Below, in pieces: positions 1 through 10,828 of a stretch of DNA of 64,000 nt. The notes under the pieces are model-generated. The model searched no databases. It had not been told where the DNA came from and saw only the letters and a list, made by a program, of their open reading frames with translations. A program made the position numbers and the translations under genes. The DNA comes from Chaunax sp. Z400 (taxonomy: Eukaryota; Chordata; Actinopteri; Lophiiformes; Chaunacidae). The stretch's first letter is position 1; each line of letters starts with the position of its first letter. The stretch is from the NCBI GenBank assembly GCA_037577475.1, contig CM075204.1, forward strand, positions 8,467,355 to 8,531,354, in the 5' to 3' direction.

Positions 1-42
1 ATAACAATGACAATAATAATCATTTTAATAATAATAACAGTA

Positions 43-77
<35 letters not shown>

Positions 78-78
78 T
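1..78 (+). repeat. (TAA)n microsatellite
   Basis: Imperfect ATA/TAA repeat at the left edge, purest at about 43-77. It produces a spurious poly-Ile/Tyr frame. Confidence 0.9.
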
Positions 79-1380
79 ACACCATATATCTTGAAACAGG
101 CAGAATATTTCAGAATTATATTTACATATATATACTTCCAGATTCTTCACATACTGTATGCCTACAAACAGCTGTCTTTTCCCACTTTTCCTCTCAGCAA
201 CATATGATTGTATTGTTTTCTTCTTTGCCCACGTATATGTTAAATAACTTGATATGTCGGTGGGCTGGTAAATGTGTGCAAATGTCTGCAAATGCATGTG
301 AACTCAGCATTACGGTTACACTATCATGCTACTCAAGATATTTTCCGAAGGTTGTCAGGTGTGTGCAACTATTACAGTGACCAAAGTGACATTTGTGTTT
401 GCCATGTTTTATTTTATCATTAAAAAAATGCAATCACATATGTAGGCAGACATCTGTAGACAGATGAGTAGGATCGATCGCCTTGGTGGACGTATGCACT
501 CTCCTAAGTGCCATTCTAGTTTTATTTGAATTTGCATTTTAAAATGCATGTTAGCAGAATTGTGCAGAGTTGCATCAATCCATGTTAGTGCAGTAAACAT
601 ACATTGTCTATTTTATTTACAGCCTGCTTTCTGCTGCTGCATCTCCCCTCTGGAATCAATGAAGTTCATCAAGTCCTCTCATCTTAACTAATAACTCTTA
701 CAGGAGGCTGCTAAAAAAGAAGCCTGACAGCTACAGCAGCTGCTGGGTATGATAGATATATGGTTAATATTCAGAGTGTTTCCAGTGGACTCGCTCTGTC
801 ATGGTGTTTGACACATTTATTGAAATAAAGGTCTGGGAGCTGTTAGAGTGCTACTTGAAGGCAGAGCAGAGCAGAGTGGCTGACTGTGTTGACATAGCTT
901 ATAATTCCCGGTTCTATACAGTATCTAAGCACATTCATGACAAGCAGACTCACTTAATCTGTCATATACTGTACATACTCAGACTTAGTCTGTAGATAAC
1001 ACGGAGACAATGATTTAATTTCACACATCAGGATTAAAAAATACAAAACATAAGAATTGCATGAAACACAATACAAAAAATGTTATTGAACATAATACAC
1101 AATTTTATCAAAATAATAACTTATTCCCATATTAAAAAATGACAGTAGAATTAAAATAGCTTGTAACTATTATGGTCATATATAACAGAATAAAGTGTTT
1201 AATGCAGTAACATTAAGTCACTTACTGCAGAAAAGAAAAGAAAAAAAATGAGAAAAAAAACTACAATATCTTTTTTTCTACACACAAGACTTAATTAAGA
1301 GACAAAGAAATAAGTAGGGGGGAAAATAATGATAATAAATGGATTAAAAAAAGGAATACAAACTCCCATGTAACTATTTT
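79..1380. other. Non-coding flank, no feature recognised
   Basis: AT-rich sequence with homopurine and poly-A patches (1000-1350). No coding frame above background. Confidence 0.5.
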
Positions 1381-1401
1381 ATAAAAGCTTTATTTCAAAG
1401 T

Positions 1402-1469
1402 CCTTGAAGGTTGATTCAGAAGCAACTGGACTTCTTTGCCTGCAGTTGCTTCTGAATCAACCTTCGAGG
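1402..1469. repeat. 27-bp near-perfect inverted repeat (hairpin)
   Basis: Arms 1402-1428 and 1443-1469 are complementary with one mismatch, which is a G:U pair in RNA. The loop is 14 nt. The size resembles a compact pre-miRNA or a MITE core. The downstream bases (attaccatgacctggatgac) look like repeat sequence I associate with teleost genomes, so a repeat origin is more likely. Confidence 0.75.
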
Positions 1470-2023
1470 ATTACCATGACCTGGATGACTGAGAATCTGC
1501 TCAAATTCATTTCAAAGTCATTCATTACAATAATACCACCACAGCTCTGGAGCTGCCTTATTCTCTAAAGGGCTAGTGATCTGAAAAAAACAGAACAAAA
1601 GAACATACAAGAAAATTAGTGTCCAATTTGGAAGAAAAGAACCTCTGAATGTGAGCAAACTGACATGACAAATGCCTACAGGTACGTCCAACTATGCCTA
1701 ATATGTACAAATAATGTAAGTGAATTCTGTCCAGCAGCTTTTGAGGAGATCTTACCACCCGATACGTATTTACGGATGGATGAGGGTAACCCTACATGTG
1801 TCCTACACATCATACATGCTTGCAAAGCATCAAAGAGACTTACATTTTATGCCAAGTAAGTAAAGTATTTGTTCTTTATTCACAGTACATCATCCCACTA
1901 TAGAATAATGTCTGACTGTATCTATAAATACGTTTTTATATGCTTTTAACCCCAGAGAAAAGCTCATAATGAGGAATCACTGCAGTCCTGAAGGCCTGGA
2001 TTCTCAGTGAATAATGTCATCTG

Positions 2024-2025
<2 letters not shown>
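1470..2025. other. Non-coding, nothing recognised
   Basis: Short chance frames only. Confidence 0.4.

Positions 2026-2107
<82 letters not shown>
2026..2107 (+). repeat. (GT)41 microsatellite
   Basis: Uninterrupted GT dinucleotide run of 82 bp. Confidence 0.98.
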
Positions 2108-2108
<1 letters not shown>

Positions 2109-3207
2109 CAGTACTTTAATAGTCAAACACGCCTGATTTTCTGAATTCAGTTGAACAATTCATTACATAGGAATCTGCAAACAGTTCCAGAAAACATTGT
2201 AATTACCTCCAGTTTGATCTCAACATAAGGATGTAATAAACAAGGAATCATAAACATTACAGTACGTTTTAATTGGAGTTAAATGGCACTTGTCTGAAAC
2301 CACAAATTGGACTTATACCGTCCATATGTTGTCAGAAACAGTGACAGGAACACACACTCATGCACTGATTTACTGTTTCACATCACTTAACACAATGTAC
2401 ATTCAGCACACTCAGAATGAGCAACAAGTTGTGATCTTTGACCTTTACATCCCCTGGTTCCCTTACATCCCTCATCCGCCCACTCATAACAGGAAACAGA
2501 TGGTCATTAAATGTTTCAGTAAAATACATGAAATAACTCTTTAGTAAACCATAGATTGTTTTATACAAATGTAAAGTGGGATTCTTTACAGAATCTACAA
2601 CTTATTTCCAAACATTAATGAGCATTTGTTGTGTTCCTTTTTATTCTTGACACATCTCGTCTCCATACAGGACCTTTGTGTTAAATCACTGCCATAACTA
2701 CCGCCTCACACTCATGTCACTGTAATATGATTTTTGATGGCATCACAATGCTGATAAGTGACACTTCCTGTTTTAGCGTCATCGCTAAACTTCTGCTGCA
2801 TCTATAAGCTTTAAGTTCCGGCTCCAGATGCCTGAATTCACAGACTTTTAATAATATAAGGGGAGAACGTATTGCCATTACCTTCACAGTCATCAGACTG
2901 GTCCCACTGGGGTTGAGGTGAAGTTCCCATCCATCCTTGTTACAGTAGCAGCAGGCTAAGTGAGGTAGACCAAATGTCCCTCTGCTCGGCTACATCCCGG
3001 AAAAAAAAAAAAATAAATAAAAAACCACAGAAGCAGGTCATTTCACAAAGTCTCATGAACCATCATATGGGCATTAAACAAATAATGATTCCTGTCTGCC
3101 ATGGAATGGAGGAAGTGAAAGGAGGAAAGAATAAGTGACATTATTATAGAGAACAAAGTCTACATACGTCAACCAGTCATCAAACTTTAAAAGCGGTCCC
3201 ATCCTGA
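2108..3207. other. Non-coding, nothing recognised
   Basis: Contains an A-rich patch at about 3001-3025. No supported gene. Confidence 0.4.
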
Positions 3208-3480
3208 CGATGTCTTTTTCAGGGACGCCCCTTTTATTCCAGCAAGACAATGAAGCCACATTTTCATGCCTTGCAACAGCGTGAAAAAGTCCAGGAACTT
3301 GACTGGCCGGTCCAAAACTTAAATATTTAGTGTTCCAAACACATATTTAGTGCTACTAAAAGAAAGGATGATGTCCCGTATTCAATTGCATTTGGGTTCA
3401 AAACAATTTGCAAATCATTGCATTCTGTTTTAATTGACAATTTACATAATGTCTTGACTTTTTTTGGAATTGGGTTTGTA
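3208..3480 (+). mobile_element. 3' end of a teleost TIR transposon, internally deleted
   Basis: Shares 'agcaagacaatgaag' and 'tattcaattgcattt' with the element at 36781-37745. It ends in tttttttggaattgggtttgt, the inverted form of the 36781 left end (acaactctggttcc). This matches a common fish repeat whose ends read about acaaccccaattcc. The middle is deleted. The family name is not assigned. Confidence 0.65.
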
Positions 3481-6017
3481 AGAATTTCTTTTTTTTTTCT
3501 TTCTTTTTTCCTGATAACTCCGTTTCTCCTCAGCCATTATGTTTGTTTGTCTTTCTGCGGTGGATAACCCACCTCACGTCCACATTTATCTGCAAAGGTG
3601 TTCACTAAATCACCAGCTTTAGCTTACAGCACTAGCAGTGAACACATAATGTAATTCCTGTGACACTTGTGACGTTACTGTTTGCAGTGCTACCAGTAGC
3701 TCTACACACGTTGTCATTCCTAAACCGACGGACACTTGTCATGGGGCTGCAGTTTGACACAGTGGCAAAGATATTAAACATAGACCCCATAAACCCAAAG
3801 TTTAATTAATTGAATAAATAAACGGAGCACATTATTGTCGGCAGGCTACTTTGTGGTGACCTGGAGTGACTCTGTGAAAGCTCCTGCAGTGGAGGATTCC
3901 CAACACGCCTCGTGTCTTAATACCTGATCCCTCAGCCACTAAGTTGTGATTAGCAAAGAGGCTTAACTCCTCCTCAGTACCTATTGTCCGCCATGGTTGT
4001 AGGCCTCATGGAACTCACTTCCACCCATGGGAGCCCCAAACATGGGGACCATAGAGGCTGGAACTCAATTCTTTTTGCACATGCATGTTTATTGATGAAG
4101 AAAATACACATTTTGAGGTGCTAATGCTTGCGATTGCATGTATGCATGTATGAGCCGTGTTATACATCATCCACATGCCTGCACTGTGTTTGGTGAGCCG
4201 CAGGAACTGACAGAATTGATTGGTGACTTAGTGGCTCGTTCATACACATTCATCTGATATCTCAAACATGGGCCACATAAGTTACCCGGTAAGAAGTGAA
4301 CCACGATCAGCTGAAATTACCTCACCTCCTTTAGATGATCCCCAAAAACCTCGCCATAAACAGTTTTGAGGGGAACCACTTTCTACCAATGACGAAATGC
4401 AAATTGACATAGTGTTACATAAAATATCCAGTTATAAGGACAAACATGTTGTTGCGTTGATGTAGCCCAACCAATGTAATTAGTGTATTTATGCTTTCCA
4501 GAAAAATCTTTGACCACAGTATAAATATTTCATTTAATGTCTGTATAAGGAAGAATATAAATTTTAGTAACATTTGCCTGCATGGTAGCTAGACCCACTG
4601 ATTAATGACACCGTCTCATGTGAACCCAGTGAAATGAATGATATTTCTCATGGCGATCCATCTGCCTTCGGAGACCAAAGCTCCATTTTTTAGTTACTTA
4701 GAAAGATAAACATGAGGTTTTATGACTAAAACTGGGGCACTCAAATTGTGAGAGAAATAGACTAGGTATTATTTAGAGTGACCAGGTTATGACTCCACTT
4801 AAACAGGGACTAAAATAACATAATGTCAGAGAGTTATGGGAAAAGGAGTGCTGTGGAGAGGACCTCTGTCTCTCTGTTGAAACTAAAAGCTCACATTTCC
4901 ATCTTAGACCCTTGTCCTTGGTTAGAGTTGGGAAACAGTCATGAATCACTGTAAAAACACCTCAAGGTTGTTGTTTTTTTGTTTTGTCAAATCCTCATCA
5001 AGACTTTGAAATAACAAGCACAGCAAAGGACTTTTCTATGGAGGGTAAAATCATATCATATCAAATTCAGGAAAAACGAGGAAAGACCCTGTAAAAACAA
5101 TTTACACCATATAATGTCCTTTTTTTTAAAGGTTTACTTCAAGGTTAGAACAATCACTGCTTTTGCTTTTAGAGATACTATAAAAATGAAAGCGATAGTC
5201 ATTGAATTCTCAACGCAGAATGAAGTAGCAACAGTTACGTACATCCACCCATGTATTTGCCTATATTTATCCTGCATTATGCTTTCAGGCAGTCGGTCAA
5301 AAAGGCCCCTCTTCAACGTTGCAAGCAGGCTTTTTTTAAAAGTCTTTGTGGTCAGAAAACTCCCCCATCAAAGTTATTATCATATTTTTCTGCTTGCATC
5401 TTGCCAGCAGCCTCAACCACACGACCAGCATGGTCACTTAATACTGCCTGAACTTCACTGCTGATTCTGAGTGTCATCCAGAAGCAGAAGAAGCAGTTCA
5501 GTCTGCTGCTAGGACAATACCTGCTCATGCAAACACTGTGTTTAAGGCTAAGAGTGTTATACATAACATCAGTGTTATGTTAATGTCGATGTTGCCTAAC
5601 AGAATTTTCTATAGCTGAATAAGTCAGCTTACAAAGAGGGCCATCGCTTGTCAGTGTCAAAACAATGCAATAATAGATGCAGTAAAAAGCTTGAATTTGA
5701 GCCTTTTTTTTCAGCTGATCCTATTTATCTATGAGCTGAATATGCCTGCAGATACCACAAGAGTGCGTTGCTAAGGAATACACGAACAAACTGTTAATTC
5801 GTTCCAGATTTTTTTTTGTCTGAAAAATACCGTTTTAAACAAGTTTATTTGTTAAAATATCATCATGACATGTCGCATTTAGACAAATAGAGTTTTTGAT
5901 CTGAAAGATTAAGAATCAATAGAGTTATTGTAATGTTTCCAGGGGGGACAGGAATCTTTGTACAAAATGTCAGAGCAGTCATGACACCTTTAACATCTAT
6001 TTTAAATGCATATTATT
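3481..6017. other. Non-coding, nothing recognised
   Basis: Only chance open frames, including overlapping frames on both strands at 5114-5564 with no family resemblance. Confidence 0.4.
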
Positions 6018-6240
6018 TACCCTCGCCTACAAGAGTTGGAGGAGGTTATGTGATTTATGCTGTTTGTTTGTTTGTTTGTTTGTTTGTTTGTTTGTTTGTT
6101 TTTTGTGTAACCAGGATAACTTGAAAAGATTTCAATGAATTTGTATTGAAAGGTGGGCCCTGGGGAGGAGAACAGCTGATTAGATTTTGACAAAAGTATA
6201 CATCCTTCATGGAGCATTTAAGACCCTGGACATTAAATAC
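6018..6240 (+). mobile_element. Diverged MITE-like repeat with (GTTT)n
   Basis: Begins near ggaggaggttatgtg, then (GTTT)10 at about 6061-6102, then text of the type 'ataacttgaaaagatttcaatgaa...ggtgggccctgggg'. This order is characteristic of a widespread fish repeat with CCTCCGCCAAGG-type ends. Confidence 0.6.
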
Positions 6241-7047
6241 ATAGAAGGATTTGGATGAATGTTACACACCAGCCAAAAGACATGCAAACAGAGCCAGCTT
6301 AAACTTAACAACAAACATCACACAGAAAAAAAAAACCATCAGTTACTAAAATAGAAACTTGTCACATTAATTTAATTGCTAGGATTAATCTTAATGGCTC
6401 AGGGGAGATATGAGAGGGGGCGGAGGAGATCCTACAAAGACTCTTTTGTTTTTGTTTTTTATTTTTTTAGTAATTCATTGCAACGGAGTCAGATCTGGTG
6501 GTGTGACTGATAACTGTTTTTAGGAACACAACGTTAAATGTTTAACCGCAGGGTGTTTTTAATTAAGACATTTAAGATGGAAAACAAGGGATAATTTAAT
6601 TGTGATGACCTCGGTGAACTACTGACGTCCTTTTGGTTGAGAACTGCTTGTGGCTGGTTGACTGAAGTCCACAGTGAACAGACACTGTGGCAGTGTTAGG
6701 GAGGCATACAAAATAAAATACAAAATAAAAATTACAAAAATGTTTTCATATTTTAATACAATACTTATATGTTATTGAAATTGTTTAATAGATTTCCACA
6801 AGATAATCGATTCAAACAGAGACAACTGGTCATTAGAATTCACCGTTTAAATATTTATCACAGTAACAGGCATTGTGCTTTTGTGGTGTACAGAATAAAT
6901 AACCAATTAGAAAATAACTAAGTCTTTACACAGAAACTGAAAAAGGATGTTCTCTAAATAAATGAGATGACTATAATTCCACTCAGTATAGTGGATATCT
7001 CTGGCAAGATGGAGCTCCAGCACATCTGTTTAAATAGCCATGTTTAA

Positions 7048-7073
7048 ATATATATATATATATATATATATAT
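7048..7073 (+). repeat. (AT)n microsatellite
   Basis: Alternating AT run of about 26 bp. Confidence 0.9.
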
Positions 7074-7109
7074 TGTCAAAGAAAGAGGATTTGACCTTCT
7101 ATCCAGATA

Positions 7110-7240
7110 ATGTGTTATTTCCTTGCCCATGCCCCATCCTTCCACTGGGTTCTGTTAAAAATTGGTCCTGTAGCTTTTGTGCAATACCACACAAACAAAC
7201 AAACAAACAAACAAACTGTGGTGGTGGAGTTTGGTTAAAG
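7110..7240 (-). mobile_element. Same MITE-like repeat, minus strand, fragment
   Basis: Reverse orientation of the repeat at 6018. Order on the plus strand: tgcccatgccccatcctt, then attggtcctgtagcttttgtg, then (CAAA)n at about 7192-7215, then ggtggtggag. Confidence 0.55.
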
Positions 7241-8352
7241 CTTATAGTCTCAGGAGGGAGAGAGTGTAGGAGAGAGAGGTCATTATAACAGGTGTTTTGT
7301 GTTGCATTGATTACCCTCTCGCTCATATATTAGCAGTAACGTGCTGGGTTTGGGTTTTTTTCACCTTTTCTTTGTTTTGTTTTTTCGTGCCAGAGGAAAA
7401 CTGGAGACGAGAGAAGCGTCTGTTCATCTGAGGAGGCTGAAAAGCTTGTGTTTAGGTTGAAACAGTTTAAGCTGTCACTGAGAGAACTCACACCAGCGTG
7501 GTAGCAGACCTGGTTCACTGCTACACAATAAAACAGACAGACAAACTATAACAAACAAACGTGTTTAATTGCAACATTAGCGATCTGCTCTCCTCTCCTC
7601 TTCGTTTTCCTGTCCTTGTCTTCCTTTGCTCTCCTCTTCCCTCCTTCTCTCTTTTACTCCCCTTTATTCACTCAGCTCCTCTCTCACCACATCGCACCTC
7701 CAGTCTCCCATGGGACACTTTCCTGGCCTGATATCTCACACTGTAAAATCATTCTGGAGCAGCAGAGGAACAGAGCTGGACAGATGTCTGCATAAAAGCT
7801 AAGAGGCAGCAGAACGGGACACGTGCTGTTATATGAGCGGTTGTGTTACACCTCTCACCCCTCTAATTAAAAAATCACAATCAATCATGATCCAGATCCA
7901 CCCCTGAGAACAATGATGGAATGTGGAGGCCCGTTGTCTTCTCTAATGCATTTAAAAACAGCTCCTCAAACCTGCAGTGTTTGTGACGTGTGAAGCAGGC
8001 CGTTAATTACTCTGTAGGCAGCAGAGCGGTCCAGACGTTCTTCCTGCAGAGAATCTGGTGTTAGGGCAGTGACTTGGAACACTTACATAGTGATTCCCAG
8101 GCAGAGAACAAATATGTGGTTGATCCTGAATTGCACTTGGCAGTTCAACATAAAGGCTGACTTTGTAAATGAGACCTCAGGGACTGCTTTTTTATGTGTG
8201 CTACACACTCCCATACATAGACCCAGTGGGTGGTCAATGCTGCGTTAAACTCCAGATGTTCAAGCTGCAGACCAGTTCAGAGTCCGCCTCACATCACCTG
8301 CCAATCATGTCATTGAAAAGCATTTCCTCCATTTCCTATTTCGTGTCCCCTG

Positions 8353-8354
<2 letters not shown>
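7241..8354. other. Non-coding, nothing recognised
   Basis: Pyrimidine-rich patch at about 7585-7690. No gene supported. Confidence 0.4.

Positions 8355-8436
<82 letters not shown>
8355..8436 (+). repeat. (GT)n microsatellite with one CA interruption
   Basis: GT run of 82 bp with a single 'gcatg' interruption at about 8391-8395. Confidence 0.98.
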
Positions 8437-8438
<2 letters not shown>

Positions 8439-8837
8439 CAGTATGGGCTCACACTGTGCTGTGTACACAGTTCTCCCATTGTCACCCAATTAAATATCTC
8501 CATATGGGCTTCTCTAAGCTGCTGCAGGAGTCAATACTGAATGCACTGTAGCTTAAAAAAATCTTTTAGACCTTGAGCGTTTTTTTTTTTTTCCCCCTGA
8601 AAGATCAAACATTTTGGAATGTTGCTGCTTTTCATCTGCCCTCCAGATTCACGGATCTCTGCCAGCACTAATACTGTGTAACAGGGCAGATAGAGAGAGG
8701 CCAAGAACTGAATATAAACATTGTTAAGGTATTCACTTGCAGGTATGCATTAAATTCAACATGGAATGTCAATTGAAATATTTTTTCTGTGCAGCTTTGT
8801 AAACTTGATTTGTCAATTTAACTGTATCATTTTTATA

Positions 8838-9950
8838 GCAAAGCAAAGCAAATTTATTTATATAGCACATTTCGTAGACTGAGTTAATTCAAAGTGCTTT
8901 AAATAAATAAAGCATAAATTGAAAATTTGCCGTATAAAATGCATAAACAGTGAAAACTGATTCTTGATTCTAGGAACGCTTAGCAGACTGGTCCCTGATG
9001 ATCTAAGAGGTCTAGAGGGTTCATAGCATGGAAGCAAGTCAGATATTTAGGCCCTAAACCATTAAGCACTTTGTAAACCAGTAACATTATTTTGAAGTCA
9101 ATTCTTGGTGAGTGGATCTCAGAACTGGTGTGACTTGCTCGGATTTTTCTGTCCTTGTTAGGACATTCTGAATGAGCTTTATGGAGAGGCCTGAGAAGAG
9201 ACTATTACAGTATTGTAACTTACTAGAAATAAAAGCGTGAATTAGTTTCTCTAGATCTTGTCTTGACATGTAACTTCTCATTCTGGCTATGTTTCTAAGA
9301 TGAAAAAAAGATTTTGTAACAGACTTGATTCGGGAGTTGAAATATAATTCGGAGTCAATAATTACACCAAGACTTCTGACTTGGTTTTTGGGCTTTAAAG
9401 AAAGGGAATCAAGATGTGCACCAACTGCTAGCCTTCCTTCCTGAGCACCGAAGACAATTCTTTCTGTTCTGTCTATAGACGTTTTTGAAAAAGCTTGGTG
9501 GTATAGTGTCAAGGCAGCATGTTGAAGGTTTAAGATGTTGCACAGTTTCTATAATCAATGGTATTAAACTGGTTCATGTTTGCCAAGTTACTGTAATGTG
9601 GAAGCAGTGGTGCCATATGCTTGTTCGGTGTTGAACTGCTGATAGTTTGTCTGATATTTTGGATTTTGTCTCCGAAGAAAAGAGCAAATTCATTGCATTT
9701 ATCAATCGAGAGAAGTTCGGGGGCTATCTGTGCTGGGGGGTTGGTCAGTCTGTCAAATGTGACGAAAGAGGTGCGTGCATTGTTAATATTTTTGTTGATG
9801 ATGTCCAAGAAAAAAGATTGTCTTTCATTTTTCAGGTCCCGATTATGAGAATGCAGTCTGTCTTTGTAGATGTCATAGTGAATGTGCAGCTTCGTTTTCC
9901 ACCATTCAGGCTCAGCCTTTCAACACTCCCTCCTCTGGTTTTTCACTGAT
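8838..9950 (-). mobile_element. L2-type LINE fragment, decayed, internal deletion
   Basis: Non-LTR retrotransposon remnant read on the minus strand. The left part (about 9947-9530) encodes the pre-RT linker, with WWKTKLHIHYD, SFFLDIINKNINNAR and FDRLTNPP. A jump then leads to the C-terminal part (9512-9087), with VRSLGVIIDSEL, FHLRNIARMR, LEKLIHAFISSKLQYCNSL and TPVLRSTH. The frame shifts after that, and RIDFKIMLLVYKVLNGLGPKY is readable near 9100-9040. The non-coding 3' end at about 8838-8920 has the usual tttatttatatagcac text. The catalytic RT core, including the YADD region expected between the two blocks, is missing, so this copy cannot be active. Confidence 0.88.
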
Positions 9951-10515
9951 TATAATTAATCAATAATTAATTAATTAAATATTTGTTAAATGATTTAGGC
10001 ATTAAATATTCCTGCAGCCTTGAAATGACCTTAAATAAAATTGAATAAAATTGTTAATTTTTGTCAGCTTAATGGAAGACGTATTAATTGAGCAGTTGAG
10101 GAAGAGCTCAGCATACATTGATTTAACATTTTGTCATAGAACATACCTATTTTGGGCAATACTGTGAGGCTGCTTCCCCGACGACCATATTAGGACTGAT
10201 GCCTTGAAATACTGAGAGTTTAAATACATGGTGTTAGTGGATCCCTGAATGCTGGTTTGAGGAATGTCTTATAGAACCAAGCACTGGCTCTGGGTACGAC
10301 CTGGCCCTCTAAAGCACAGTTTAATCCTTGGAAAGTCAGAGCTTTTGGCAGGACTCCCACATGCAATGAGAATCCTTAAATGTTTGTGGGCTTGAGAATT
10401 GTCAAATGTTACAAGAACATCTGGAATGAATGGACCGCTGTCTGTCCGTTGATGTCATCACTGTTTTGTTGTATTTTTGTCATTGTATGCATGTGTGTAA
10501 CATGTGTTATGTGAC
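9951..10515. other. Non-coding, nothing recognised
   Basis: AT-rich; (attaatta) tract at about 9958-9978. Confidence 0.4.
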
Positions 10516-10560
10516 ATGTACAGTGCTGTGGAAAATAAATTCCCTTTGGGGACAATAAAG
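10516..10560 (+). mobile_element. SINE/LINE 3'-tail remnant
   Basis: The text aattccctttggggacaataaagt matches the tail of the SINE at 22131 (aatttccccacggggacaataaagt) with few changes. Confidence 0.45.
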
Positions 10561-10739
10561 TCTAAAGTTTAACATTAATGGATAGCCACAAATTCATATG
10601 TTGTATAAACTGTCATGTCTTTACCATGGAAGATTGCCCTGCAAAGGGGCCCAGGGGGAAAAGAAAGTGGCTTTTGGTCCCTGTTGACCCTCTTTTTGTG
10701 GTAATTTAATAAGCAACACAAATATATTCAGAAATGAAC

Positions 10740-10828
10740 ATATACACTACCAATCAAAAATTTGGACACAGTTTCCCATTCAAGTGGATGGGAAACTGTG
10801 TCCAAACTATTGACTGGTACTGTATGTA
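10740..10828. mobile_element. Palindromic Tc1/mariner-like MITE
   Basis: Two facing arms begin at tatacactaccaatcaa and end at ttgactggtactgtatgtata. The inner 19 bp (tttggacacagtttcccat) are perfectly inverted around a spacer of only a few bases. End sequences of the type CACTACCAGTCAAAAGTTTGGACAC are common in fish Tc1/mariner-derived elements. No coding capacity. Confidence 0.75.
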
